Shown here piece by piece: positions 43,232 to 51,995 of a DNA stretch of 64,000 nt (positions are counted from its first letter, which is position 1; every line of letters begins with the position of its first letter). The translations under genes and the position numbers were made by a program. The DNA is taken from contig NZ_AZRL01000021.1 in NCBI RefSeq assembly GCF_002895525.1, forward strand, positions 124,001 to 188,000, given 5' to 3'. Origin of the DNA: Petrotoga olearia DSM 13574. Its GTDB lineage: Bacteria > Thermotogota > Thermotogae > Petrotogales > Petrotogaceae. The notes below the pieces were generated by a model, which saw only the letters and a program-made list of their open reading frames with translations, ran no database searches and was not told the DNA's origin.

Positions 43232-44272
43232 TTATTTAATAGTTCTACTAAAACATCCCTTAATTCTAAAAAAATGAGTAAATATTTCCATTTCGAAATT
43301 AAAGTTAGCTAATCTCATCGTAGACATCCTGTTCAGATATGAGACAGTATCTTTAATTTGCTTTAGATTAACGGAATGTTCATTTAATCCAAAGAAATAA
43401 ACAAGTGAATTATTCCAAAAATATTTCCACTTGGAAGAATTCAAAAACACCATCGAATCTCTCAACAAAATCGAGCCTAAAGCAGATATATTACGTAAAA
43501 AAGGTAAATTTTCTACATCATTTTTTATTTGGGCAATATTTTTTATCAGATAAAAGAACTCTTTATCGTTTGAATTTATTAATATATCCCACAATTTATA
43601 ATATGAAAGAGCAAATTTCAATTTGTTTTCTGGCAAATCGAGTGACAATTTAAAATTGTTTAATAATTCATCAACATTGTTGGCTGAAAAACTGACTATC
43701 CTTTCTACTATTTCTTTAATGCTAGAAACATCTGTATTTTCATCAATAAGAAATAATAAAACTCCTAAATCATAATGTTGAAAAAAATTAAAATAAATTG
43801 CTATTTCCTCATACTTGCTATTAACATTCTCAATTAGAGTTGAAGGAACCGAAAGATCATACCTTATAAAACGACTTTTAAGGGTAGGGAGCAAATAATT
43901 CCACCTCGTAGTAGTGCTAAATACCAAAGCAAAGTCAGGAGGCTCTTCGATTAATTTGAGTGCAGCGTTTGCCGCTTCTATATTCAATCTATCTATATCC
44001 TCAAAAAAAACAACCTTCACCTTTGCATAGTTAGGTTTATACAGTAAAAACTCTTCCACATCCCTAACTTGTTCTATCTTAATATTTCCACCAAAAGGCT
44101 TTATAATTAAGGTATCTAATTTATTAAAGGCTGAAACTGAATTTAATAATTCATCTCTAAAATTATGCAAAATGAAATTATCTTCACAAACAAAACACAT
44201 GGCACTTGCCTTAATTGTATCTATTTTTGATTCAATTTTTTCTATTGTATCATAAAAGAATGAGTTACTCAA
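43232..44272 (-). CDS. holB: DNA polymerase III delta'-type clamp-loader subunit
   Basis: 346-aa AAA+-like subunit that helps load the sliding clamp. Conserved block NIEAANAALKLIEEPPDFALVFSTTTRWNYLLPTLKSRF is the sensor/SRC-like region of delta' (family SRC is here KSR). No Walker A is visible, as usual for delta' forms that do not hydrolyse ATP. TTG 44272 is chosen with SD AGAAGGTG; GTG 44281 is an alternative. The weakly conserved N-terminus and position between yaaR and ricT support the call. Confidence 0.85.
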   Translation of the reverse strand: MSNSFFYDTIEKIESKIDTIKASAMCFVCEDNFILHNFRDELLNSVSAFNKLDTLIIKPFGGNIKIEQVRDVEEFLLYKPNYAKVKVVFFEDIDRLNIEAANAALKLIEEPPDFALVFSTTTRWNYLLPTLKSRFIRYDLSVPSTLIENVNSKYEEIAIYFNFFQHYDLGVLLFLIDENTDVSSIKEIVERIVSFSANNVDELLNNFKLSLDLPENKLKFALSYYKLWDILINSNDKEFFYLIKNIAQIKNDVENLPFLRNISALGSILLRDSMVFLNSSKWKYFWNNSLVYFFGLNEHSVNLKQIKDTVSYLNRMSTMRLANFNFEMEIFTHFFRIKGCFSRTIK

Positions 44273-44296
44273 AAGGAGCACCTTCTATACCATTTT

Positions 44297-44767
44297 TTAT
44301 TTGTACAAATCTAAAATCAATCCGTTTATTTGTTCGATTTTCGATGCATATAGTAATGTATTTTTCTCTCTTTTTAAAATCATATCAGTCAATTCCATGA
44401 GTTTGCCATCAACTACCTCTGCAACCATATGTAGTTGAGGTGTTGAGTTTTTAAAATCAAGATCGTTTTTTATCACATACCAATGTTTTTCCAATCTTTT
44501 TAGGAAATCTTTGATGGAATTTCTGTATCCTCTTAAATTAGCTTGAGTTGGAGACTTCACAAAGTAATTTCCAAGTTTAAGAATATTATCAATCATACTC
44601 TTTAATTCACTTTCGGAAATTTTTAAATTCGTATCGACCAGTACATCGAAAAAACCTTCTTTTTCCCTTACTTCAGAAGTAGAAATATTGTGATCTTTTG
44701 ATTTTTTTATCTTTTTCTTTTTCATCTCTTTATCAGTTTTCTTTCCAGTAATAGGATCTATCTCCAT
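44297..44767 (-). CDS. yaaR: YaaR family (DUF327) protein
   Basis: 156-aa helical protein of unknown function. C-terminal two thirds carry the family pattern (YFVKSPTQANLRGYRNSIKDFLKRLEKHW, and LMELTDMILKREKNTLLYASKIEQINGLILDLYK); the N-terminus is a lysine-rich, disordered stretch (KKTDKEMKKKKIKKSK). ATG 44767 with SD GAAGGG. It lies 24 bp upstream of holB and 17 bp after ispG. Confidence 0.88.
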   Translation of the reverse strand: MEIDPITGKKTDKEMKKKKIKKSKDHNISTSEVREKEGFFDVLVDTNLKISESELKSMIDNILKLGNYFVKSPTQANLRGYRNSIKDFLKRLEKHWYVIKNDLDFKNSTPQLHMVAEVVDGKLMELTDMILKREKNTLLYASKIEQINGLILDLYK

Positions 44768-44784
44768 AATATTCCCTTCTTCAT

Positions 44785-45834
44785 TTAAGAATTCTGAAAA
44801 ACCTCTATAACTTCAAAAAGCTTCTCTTTTATATCATTTCTCTTAATTGTTCCATAAAGCTCCCCTTTAAGAAAAATAGCCGCTGATCCATTTTTGGTAC
44901 CAACTATAGCAATATCAGAATGTTTAGCTTCACCAGGACCATTAACAACACACCCCATGACCGCTATCGTAATATTTTTTTTAACCTCTTTGCCTTTTAA
45001 AATTCTTTTTACCTCGTAGGCTAAACTTTCAACATCGATCTCTGTCCTTGCACAGGTAGGACAGGCTATGACTCTTAACCCTTTTTTTAAACCTAATGCT
45101 ATTAACAAATCTTTTGCTAATTCGACTTCCCTGAGCGGATCACCACTGATAGATATTCTGATGGTATCTCCTATGTCGTTTATAAGTAAAGAACCTAAGC
45201 CTGCTGAAGACAATATAACAGCATCCTCAAAAACGCCAGCTTCAGTAACTCCGATATGAAAAGGATAAGGTATCAAACCCGAAAGATATTTATTGGCTTC
45301 GAAGGTTTCTTTTGCATCAACAGATTTGACAGAAACAACGATATCGTAAAAACCTTCTTTTTCTAACAAGCTAACTTCTTTTAAAGCGCTTTCAGCCAAT
45401 GCTTTATGTCTTGGTAAATCAGAAAATTCCTTAGCAATCGAACCAGAATTAGACCCTACTCTTATTGTGACGTTATAATCCTTAGCGACTTTAACTATTT
45501 CACGTATTTTAACATCTGAGCCAATATTGCCCGGGTTTATTCTTACTTTCGAAGCACCTGCTTTAATAGACTCTATTGCTAACCTATAGTCAAAATGAAT
45601 ATCTGCAACCAAAGGTATTTTAGCTTTTTTTACGATCTCACTAAAGGGTTGAATGTCATCTTTACTTCTCACTGATACCCTTACAATCTGAGCACCAGAA
45701 TTTTTCAATCGTTCAATTTGAAGCAGAGTTTTCTCAACATTTGAGGTATCTGTATTCGTCATACTTTGGATAACAATGGGGTACTTTCCACCAATCTTAA
45801 CCCCACCAACGTCAACTACTTTTTGTGAGAACAT
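44785..45834 (-). CDS. ispG: 4-hydroxy-3-methylbut-2-enyl diphosphate synthase
   Basis: 349-aa [4Fe-4S] enzyme of the MEP isoprenoid pathway that reduces MEcPP to HMBPP. Seen: IQSMTNTDTSN, TIM-barrel strands VADIHFDYRLA and VRINPGNIG, and the cluster cysteines in IACPTCARTEID and AVMGCVVNGPGEA. ATG 45834 with SD GAGGTG. Third gene of the dxr-rseP-ispG group. Confidence 0.96.
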   Translation of the reverse strand: MFSQKVVDVGGVKIGGKYPIVIQSMTNTDTSNVEKTLLQIERLKNSGAQIVRVSVRSKDDIQPFSEIVKKAKIPLVADIHFDYRLAIESIKAGASKVRINPGNIGSDVKIREIVKVAKDYNVTIRVGSNSGSIAKEFSDLPRHKALAESALKEVSLLEKEGFYDIVVSVKSVDAKETFEANKYLSGLIPYPFHIGVTEAGVFEDAVILSSAGLGSLLINDIGDTIRISISGDPLREVELAKDLLIALGLKKGLRVIACPTCARTEIDVESLAYEVKRILKGKEVKKNITIAVMGCVVNGPGEAKHSDIAIVGTKNGSAAIFLKGELYGTIKRNDIKEKLFEVIEVFQNS

Positions 45835-45849
45835 CAATAAAGCACCTCA

Positions 45850-47373
45850 TTAGAAAAATCTCATTATATCGTTATAAGTGACAAAAATCATCAAAAATAT
45901 CAAGAACAAAAATCCGATAGTATTCACTATCGCCTCGACTTTTGAACTTACCCTTTTTCTAGTTATTATTTCATAGATAGAAAAAACGATTCTACCGCCA
46001 TCTAATCCAGGTATTGGGATCAAATTAAAAACTCCTAAACTAATAGTTATCAAAGCGGTTAAATTTAAAATAGCATCAAACCCGACCATTGCAGCCTGAC
46101 CTATTATGGCAGCAGCTCCAACAGGACCTGCTATCTGATCGGCACTCAGTCTGCCAGTGAATAACTGCCCAAAAGATCTGAAAGTTAAAGAGATCAAATT
46201 ATTTGCCCATTGAATAGGGGCAGTAAGAGCTTCAATACCTTTTGGATGCCAGTTCTCGTATGGGGCCTCTAAAACTCCAGGTTGAACGATAAAATCTAAA
46301 AATTCATTTTTGGATAGATTAATATGAATAATCTGTCCATTTCTCTCTACTAGCAACTCAAGGGTATTATCTATAAAAGGTTTATATTCATTAATAATTT
46401 CTTTACCTGAAACAGCGAACATTAATTCGTCTGAATTTAATTGAATTCGATAAATTGCATTTTGCAAATCAGACCCGTTATTAATGGATACACCATTAAT
46501 TTCGATTATTTTATCTCCTTGCATGAAAACATCGTTACCTTTTGCGATAACGTTTGAAAAAGTAGAGTACACGATACCTGTTTCATACATAGGAAGAAAA
46601 TATGAATATTGGGAGAGCTTACCTTCAATAATAGTTCCATCTTCTAACTGCAACTCTATTGGATCACCACTTTCCATTCGACTCATAACAGTGTATAAAT
46701 CTTCTTCACCATTTAGTAAAATAATCTCTTTGTTTTTCAGATTGAGCAATTCAGTATCTTCAATACCGTATAAAGTAAAAATTGCTCTTTCATTCGTAAG
46801 TTCTGGAATTAAAGTAACAATAATTTCTTCCCCATTTCTTACAACAGTTAACTCTAATGGGTTCCCAGAAGGTATTTCCAACTCTAAAATAGATGGATTA
46901 AATACATAATCACCATTTGCTTTTTTAATGATATCACCAGGTTCAAGACCAGCTTGCGCAGCGATACTGTCCCTTCCTACTCTCTCAACAATCACCTCAG
47001 GAAAACCGTAAACACCAGCTATTCCCACAAAAAGAAAATAACCTAAAAGGAAAGAAAACAAAGGTCCGGCAAAAGCTATCAAAAATTTCTGGAAAGGCTT
47101 CTTATTGTAAAATAATGAAGGGTCAGTATCCTTATAACCTTCTTCTAATACTTCTTCACCAGCTAATCTAACATATCCACCCAAAGGAATAATATTGAAT
47201 CTAAAGGTAGTTTCTTTACCTGGAATCTTAAACAATGATGGTCCAAAACCTATAGAGAACTCTTCTACTCTTGTCTTAAAGATTTTTGCAAAAATAAAAT
47301 GCCCAAATTCATGAACAACTACAATAACGGATATGATAATCAAAAACCAAATAATTGATAATAGAACGGTCAT
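45850..47373 (-). CDS. rseP: Site-2 zinc metalloprotease RseP/RasP
   Basis: 507-aa intramembrane protease that cleaves membrane-bound regulators and signal peptides. First membrane helix carries the zinc motif HEFGH (21-25), the third zinc ligand is in LIPIPGLDGGR near residue 450, and two PDZ-like domains lie between (about 120-200 and 260-350). It is somewhat longer than the usual 350-450. The ATG overlaps the dxr stop (ATGA). No sigma-E/RseA pair is nearby. Confidence 0.94.
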   Translation of the reverse strand: MTVLLSIIWFLIIISVIVVVHEFGHFIFAKIFKTRVEEFSIGFGPSLFKIPGKETTFRFNIIPLGGYVRLAGEEVLEEGYKDTDPSLFYNKKPFQKFLIAFAGPLFSFLLGYFLFVGIAGVYGFPEVIVERVGRDSIAAQAGLEPGDIIKKANGDYVFNPSILELEIPSGNPLELTVVRNGEEIIVTLIPELTNERAIFTLYGIEDTELLNLKNKEIILLNGEEDLYTVMSRMESGDPIELQLEDGTIIEGKLSQYSYFLPMYETGIVYSTFSNVIAKGNDVFMQGDKIIEINGVSINNGSDLQNAIYRIQLNSDELMFAVSGKEIINEYKPFIDNTLELLVERNGQIIHINLSKNEFLDFIVQPGVLEAPYENWHPKGIEALTAPIQWANNLISLTFRSFGQLFTGRLSADQIAGPVGAAAIIGQAAMVGFDAILNLTALITISLGVFNLIPIPGLDGGRIVFSIYEIITRKRVSSKVEAIVNTIGFLFLIFLMIFVTYNDIMRFF

Positions 47374-48527
47374 TCGATAACCTCCATAATGTATTTTTTC
47401 GCTATATTTCTACTGATTTTATCCACTTTAAGTATATCATCAATATTATGAAATTTCAAACTTTTAGAAAATAAAAACTGCTTTTGAATCTCATTTACCG
47501 TTTTGTATATAGTTCGATAAATATCTGCAAATTTAATTGAACCTTTTAAAAAACTATCCACCGCAATCTCATCGGCAGCATTAAATGCATTCTGTAAAGG
47601 GGCATCCCCAAGAATGCTGTAAGCTAATTTCAAAGAGGGATATCTATCAAAATCTACTTTTTCGAAATGTATATTTTCTGAAAAGAAATCGGGTTTGTCA
47701 AAAACAAAATTTCGTTCAGGATAAGAAATCGAAAAAGCTATTGGAATTTTCATATCGGCTAGTCCGTAATGCATCTTAATTACCCCATCAGAAAATTGAA
47801 CCATAGAATGAATTCTACTGTTTCGATTGATTGCGACATCAATATTTTTTATTTTGAATAAATAATAGGCTTCAAATAATTCAAGAGACTTATTTACCAT
47901 CGATGCAGAATCAACGGTTATTCTTTTTCCCATCGACCAAACAGGATGGTTCAATACTTCATCCACTGAAACATTTTCAAGGGCTTCAACAGGGTAATCT
48001 CTTAAAGAACCTCCGCTAGCCGTCAATATAATTTTTTCAGGGGTTGAGGTTTCTCCCATTAAAAGTTGGAATATTGCACTATGTTCGCTATCAATTGGTA
48101 TTATTTCTCTTTTAAGCTTAGCAGCATAATCCAAAACATAATTACCACCACATACAATCGATTCTTTATTTGCCAAACAAACCCTTTGAGAAACATCGAT
48201 AGCTTTTAAGGTGTTTTGAACACCGGAAAAGCCAGAAGTAGCAATTAGTGAATAATCAGGATTACAAAACTCCATACTCCTTTCAACAGCATCTACACCC
48301 GTAAAAACCCTACATCCGTTAAAAGTTTTAGAAATATTTTCATTACTCTCAACTATCCCAACACTCTTCAAACTGTATTTATTAATTGCTTCTTTCAATT
48401 TATCCCAACTTTTATAAACGGATCCACCTACAATTTTGAAATTGTCTTTAAACCATTCTTTTTTTAAAACTTCTAATGCTTGTTGACCAATTGATCCAGA
48501 AATGCCGGCTATGAAAATACTTTTCAC
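47370..48527 (-). CDS. dxr: 1-deoxy-D-xylulose 5-phosphate reductoisomerase
   Basis: 385-aa NADPH enzyme making MEP, the committed step of the pathway. N-terminal IAGISGSIGQQALEVL (family GSTGSIG; here the Thr is Ile-Ser-Gly), ANKESIVCGG, PIDSEHSAIFQLL, ILTASGGSLRD, and the loop NHPVWSMGKRITVDSA(S)MVNK binding metal and substrate. GTG 48527; the upstream region is shared with the divergent IscB/HD unit. Confidence 0.95.
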   Translation of the reverse strand: MKSIFIAGISGSIGQQALEVLKKEWFKDNFKIVGGSVYKSWDKLKEAINKYSLKSVGIVESNENISKTFNGCRVFTGVDAVERSMEFCNPDYSLIATSGFSGVQNTLKAIDVSQRVCLANKESIVCGGNYVLDYAAKLKREIIPIDSEHSAIFQLLMGETSTPEKIILTASGGSLRDYPVEALENVSVDEVLNHPVWSMGKRITVDSASMVNKSLELFEAYYLFKIKNIDVAINRNSRIHSMVQFSDGVIKMHYGLADMKIPIAFSISYPERNFVFDKPDFFSENIHFEKVDFDRYPSLKLAYSILGDAPLQNAFNAADEIAVDSFLKGSIKFADIYRTIYKTVNEIQKQFLFSKSLKFHNIDDILKVDKISRNIAKKYIMEVIE

Positions 48528-48610
48528 TTATAAACCCCTTTCTCTTATTAACAATTAAAAATACATTTTAAATTATACCATCAATTCAAATAATCATAAA
48601 TTAAAAAATG

Positions 48611-48619
48611 TGTTAAAAT
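48611..48619 (+). promoter_or_regulatory. Extended -10 promoter upstream of the omegaRNA
   Basis: TGTTAAAAT, of the same extended -10 form as the pur promoter (TGTTATAAT). A good SD (AGAAGGTGAT, 48657-48666) follows but no start codon does, which suggests that both originally served the HD gene now beyond the IscB element. It could now drive omegaRNA and iscB. Confidence 0.5.
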
Positions 48620-48669
48620 AATTAAGAAATACAAAAGCTAAATATTGAATTAATTGAAGAAGGTGATTG

Positions 48670-48936
48670 AGTCAACTACCCACCGTCTAAAGACAGAGGC
48701 TTATGATGAATAAGCCTTAGTTGACTACCCTCAGCCAGGATCAAACAGGCTCACGCCCCTAAAGGAAGATTATCGGGCTACGTTATATAGGTCATAACAC
48801 CTTCGGATGTCTCTCCTAGTCTGTCGCTCTGTTGTTTAGCTTTAAACAATCCTAAGGGGTAGGGATAGTGAGCTAAACGTAAAAAGCCTATATAACATTG
48901 GGGAAGGAGAATAACTCCGTTAAGGAGGTACACTTT
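48670..48936 (+). ncRNA. Predicted omegaRNA of the IscB element
   Basis: Non-coding, strongly structured, directly upstream of iscB as in characterised IscB loci. Stems seen: AGTCAACTA / TAGTTGACT (48670-48678 with 48718-48726) enclosing AGGCTTAT / ATAAGCCT; the long-range helix GTTATATAGG / CCTATATAAC (48782-48791 with 48887-48896) enclosing GTTTAGCT / AGCTAAAC (48834-48841 with 48871-48878) and a CTTCGG loop. In IscB systems the guide is read from flanking DNA at the 5' end, here about 48650-48669. Exact 5' and 3' ends are not determined. Confidence 0.75.
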
Positions 48937-50211
48937 ATGTTAGTGTACATTTTAAACAAATATGGGAAACCTCTTATGCCTTGTAAACCTTCAAAGGCAA
49001 GAAAACTACTTAAAGATGGTAAAGCTAAGGTTGTTAGAAAAGAACCTTTTACCATTCAACTGCTCTATGGTAGTAGCGGTTATAAACAACCTATTACTTT
49101 GGGAATAGATGCAGGAAGTAAAACTGTAGGATTGTCTGCTACTACTGAAAATAAGGAACTTTTTGCAGCAGAAGTTGAAATAAGAGATGATATACCTAAA
49201 CTTATATCTCAGAAACGACAGTATCGTAGAGATAGACGTTTCAGAAAAACAAGGTATAGAAAACCACGCTTTTTAAATCGTGTCCACAGTAAGAACAAAG
49301 GATGGCTTGCACCGTCAGTAGAACATAAAATAAAGTCGCACATTAAACTGATCGATCTAGTTCATAGCATACTTCCTATTACAAAAATTGTAGTAGAAGT
49401 TGCAAGTTTCGATATACAAAAGATTAAGAACCCTAATATTGAAGGCAAACAATACCAACAAGGTGAACAATTAGATTTTTGGAATGTAAGGGAATATGTT
49501 CTATGGAGAGATAACTATACCTGTCAACACTGCAAAGGCAAAAGTAAAGATAAAAGACTCAATGTTCACCACATCGAAAGTAGACAAATAGGTGGGAACG
49601 CACCTAGTAATTTAATTACATTGTGTGAAACATGTCATAAGGATTACCACGATGGAAAAATTAAATTGGATTTTAAAAGAGGACAAAAATTTAAAGGTGC
49701 TACCTCTATGAATATTATGAGATGGACATTATACAATAGATTGAAAGATTTGTATTCTAACGTTCATCTAACTTATGGATATATCACTAAAAATACAAGG
49801 ATACAAAATAGTTTAACTAAAACACATATAATAGACGCCTTATGTATTAGTGGTCATCCTCAAGCAAAACAACTAGAGTATTATTATCACATTAAAGAAG
49901 TTAGACGACACAATAGACAAATACACAAAGCTAACATTCTAAAGGGAGGAACAAGGAAGCTTAACCAAGCACCTTATCTAGTACATGGCTTTAGATTGTT
50001 TGATAAAATAAAATACAACGGTATTGAATGTTTCATATTTGGAAGACGTTCAACTGGATACTTTGATATAAGAAAACTTGATGGTACAGTAATTCATAGA
50101 AGTGCGAAAAGCAAAGATTTAATCCTGGTAAGTAAAACTAAAACTCTATTATGGGAAAGGAGGGAAAATTCTGCATTCCTCTCATCACTGAAACGGGCTT
50201 CCGCCTCTTAA
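48937..50211 (+). CDS. iscB: IscB RNA-guided endonuclease (Cas9 ancestor family)
   Basis: 424-aa nuclease. ATG 48937 is chosen by SD AAGGAGG. Domains: PLMP domain (VYILNKYGKPLMPCKPSKARKLL, 3-25), RuvC-I with Asp58 (LGIDAGSKTVGLS), arginine-rich bridge helix (about 93-112), RuvC-II with Glu154 (VVEVASFD), HNH domain (190-240) with zinc cysteines 196/199/230/233 and His211/212 (NVHHIES), RuvC-III with His297/Asp300 (KTHIIDA), and a C-terminal TAM-contact domain (VHGFRLFDKIKYNG.. GRRSTGYFDIR). All catalytic residues are present, so both nickases should be active. It is shorter than the well-studied OgeuIscB. The thermophilic host suggests heat stability. Confidence 0.96.
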   Translation: MLVYILNKYGKPLMPCKPSKARKLLKDGKAKVVRKEPFTIQLLYGSSGYKQPITLGIDAGSKTVGLSATTENKELFAAEVEIRDDIPKLISQKRQYRRDRRFRKTRYRKPRFLNRVHSKNKGWLAPSVEHKIKSHIKLIDLVHSILPITKIVVEVASFDIQKIKNPNIEGKQYQQGEQLDFWNVREYVLWRDNYTCQHCKGKSKDKRLNVHHIESRQIGGNAPSNLITLCETCHKDYHDGKIKLDFKRGQKFKGATSMNIMRWTLYNRLKDLYSNVHLTYGYITKNTRIQNSLTKTHIIDALCISGHPQAKQLEYYYHIKEVRRHNRQIHKANILKGGTRKLNQAPYLVHGFRLFDKIKYNGIECFIFGRRSTGYFDIRKLDGTVIHRSAKSKDLILVSKTKTLLWERRENSAFLSSLKRASAS

Positions 50212-50241
50212 GGAAGTGATGAGTTCCTTGCGGATCTCTTT

Positions 50242-51324
50242 ATGAACATTGGTAATTTCCTTTTAGAAAGTTCTAATTTGTTTACAGTTTACAGATGGAA
50301 TAATAATCCTGCAATTGTAAGATTTAGCGAATCTGACAACATATACAACAATCTTCTTTTAAGTTTATTTGTATTTTCTGACGACTCAGAAGAAAAGTTG
50401 GTAAAAATACTGCACAACAAAATATATGAAGCGATTCCTAAAATAGTATTATCAGACATATCATTGGCTACCAAAAGCAAAATTGAAGAAAAAGGCAAAA
50501 AACTTTGGGATGAAGTGATTAACAAAACCTATAAAGAAGTAGAATCAAATTTTGATAGCAATATTAGCCCAAAACTATTAATTCATTATACCTTTGATGA
50601 AGAAACTGATCAAAAAATTAAGATGATAAACCTCCTTGTCGCCCAAAAAGAAGCCAGTATTAACGAAAGAGTCTTTCCCGAATATTACAAAGAACCAAAA
50701 AGAAAAAACCAAACGAAAATAAAAAATATGGATATACAAGATAAAAAAGGAATAGAAGAATTAGCCAATGAGCTACTAGAGATATCCACAAGACTTGTAA
50801 CTATGACAAGGTGGAATAAAAATCATAGAAATATTAAAAGTTCGGTAGCCTCTCATACCTTCTTTGTTTTTTTAATCTCTTACATTTTAGCTTTGACAGC
50901 TAATTTGCAAGTTAAGCAAATTTACGATATCATGATTGCTTCGATACTCCATGACTTGCCGGAAGCCTTTACAGGAGACGTCATTAGCCCGACTAAAAGA
51001 AAAGTAAGCGGCTTAGAAGAAATAATAGGAGAGATAGAAAAGGATTTCATTAAAGATTGGTACAACAATAAAAGTATAATAAAAGAGAAGATTAAAAAGT
51101 TTGAACAGTATATCTATGCACCGTTTGAAAATGATTATGGGCCATACGTGAAAACATCGGATTTAATAGCAGCATTAATAGAATGTTCCCTGGAAATAAG
51201 TACAGGGAACCAAAATAAATACTTTATAGATACCTTTGAATCAATAAAAAAGGAGATATTAAACTTCTCTCCAATTGATATTAGTGAAATTATAAATGAG
51301 ATAGAATCAGCTATTCACCCCTAA
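50242..51324 (+). CDS. HD-domain phosphohydrolase (YfbR-like)
   Basis: 360-aa protein. The C-terminal half (about 170-350) has the HD-superfamily metal site: SVASHTFFVF (first His), ILHDLPEAFTGD (His-Asp plus Glu/Asp as in YfbR 5'-deoxynucleotidases) and a late KTSDLIAALIEC (Asp). The N-terminal half shows a second, similar layout without the metal residues (YRWNNNPAIVRFSESDN), so it may be a duplicated domain that lost activity. ATG 50242 has no SD; the IscB element ends immediately upstream and seems to have taken away promoter and SD. The stop overlaps the convergent small gene by 14 bp. Confidence 0.82.
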   Translation: MNIGNFLLESSNLFTVYRWNNNPAIVRFSESDNIYNNLLLSLFVFSDDSEEKLVKILHNKIYEAIPKIVLSDISLATKSKIEEKGKKLWDEVINKTYKEVESNFDSNISPKLLIHYTFDEETDQKIKMINLLVAQKEASINERVFPEYYKEPKRKNQTKIKNMDIQDKKGIEELANELLEISTRLVTMTRWNKNHRNIKSSVASHTFFVFLISYILALTANLQVKQIYDIMIASILHDLPEAFTGDVISPTKRKVSGLEEIIGEIEKDFIKDWYNNKSIIKEKIKKFEQYIYAPFENDYGPYVKTSDLIAALIECSLEISTGNQNKYFIDTFESIKKEILNFSPIDISEIINEIESAIHP

Positions 51325-51508
51325 CGTATTTTTTCTCACCGTTAGGTAGTTTGAATTTAACAACCACGCCTTTTTGAGGTTTTTCGTAACCTAAATATAT
51401 TTTGTGAACATTAGATTGATTAACTCCTGATTCTACACCTTCAGATGAAATGTGGGCTTCAAATGGATCTTCGTTGTAGACAAAAACGGTAACTTCAACT
51501 TCTTTCAT
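51311..51508 (-). CDS. Small protein of unknown function, 65 aa
   Basis: Not recognised. Starts MKEVEVTVFVYNEDP and ends with a beta-rich basic tail (KGVVVKFKLPNGEKKYVRGE); no signal peptide, membrane helix or cysteines. Coding is supported by a perfect SD (GGAGGG, five bases before ATG 51508) and by its location on the transcribed strand upstream of dtd only in the convergent sense. The 3' end overlaps the HD gene by 14 bp. Confidence 0.65.
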   Translation of the reverse strand: MKEVEVTVFVYNEDPFEAHISSEGVESGVNQSNVHKIYLGYEKPQKGVVVKFKLPNGEKKYVRGE

Positions 51509-51541
51509 AAAATCCCTCCGATCAAATGATATTTATTAAAT

Positions 51542-51994
51542 TCAAAACAGCTTCTGTGAATCTAAAAGTAAAGTCACTGGACCATCGTTGACAATATTTA
51601 CTCTCATATGAGCTTGAAATTCCCCTTGCTGAACGTTTAAAGTGTACTTCTCTATAATAGAAGAAATAAACTTATCATAAAGGGCTCTAGCATCATCCGG
51701 ATTTGCGGAATCAGTAAAAGATGGTCTTCTCCCTTTTCTACAGTCACCGTATAAAGTAAACTGAGACACAATAAGCAACTCACCATTAACATCTAGTAAA
51801 GATCTATTCATTTTGTTTTGATCGTCCTCAAAAATTCTCAGATTTACTATCTTATCAGTCATCCAATTAATATCTGATTCTTGATCGCTCTTTGAAATGC
51901 CCAGAAAAACTAGGAGCCCTTTTCCTATTTGAGCAATAGTATTACCAGAAACAGTAACAGATGCTTGTGCAACTCTTTGAACTACAGCCCTCAA
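51542..51994 (-). CDS. dtd: D-aminoacyl-tRNA deacylase
   Basis: 150-aa editing enzyme that frees tRNA from D-amino acids and mischarged Gly. TTG 51994 is chosen: SD GGAGGG is six bases upstream and the protein then begins [15 protein letters not shown] as the family does. Catalytic segment [24 protein letters not shown] and the cross-subunit Gly-x-Pro motif near [11 protein letters not shown] (usual GP) are present. The start codon is 1 base beyond the relA stop, so the two genes are coupled. Confidence 0.95.
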   Translation of the reverse strand: MRAVVQRVAQASVTVSGNTIAQIGKGLLVFLGISKSDQESDINWMTDKIVNLRIFEDDQNKMNRSLLDVNGELLIVSQFTLYGDCRKGRRPSFTDSANPDDARALYDKFISSIIEKYTLNVQQGEFQAHMRVNIVNDGPVTLLLDSQKLF

Positions 51995-51995
51995 A

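Larger units (their letters stand above)
48670..50241 (+). mobile_element. IS200/IS605-type IscB element without tnpA
   Basis: Left end is the subterminal hairpin at 48670-48726; the right end holds another, CTCATCACT / AGTGATGAG (50181-50189 with 50215-50223) around GC-rich hairpin sequence, as in IS605-type imperfect palindromes. No TnpA (HUH transposase) gene is inside, so movement would need TnpA in trans. The exact right boundary (about 50223-50241) is uncertain. It is inserted directly before the HD gene. Confidence 0.75.

Noticed and set aside
46484-46909. 141-aa plus-strand frame opposite rseP
   Set aside because: Lies entirely antisense to the PDZ region of rseP; no SD or recognisable protein.
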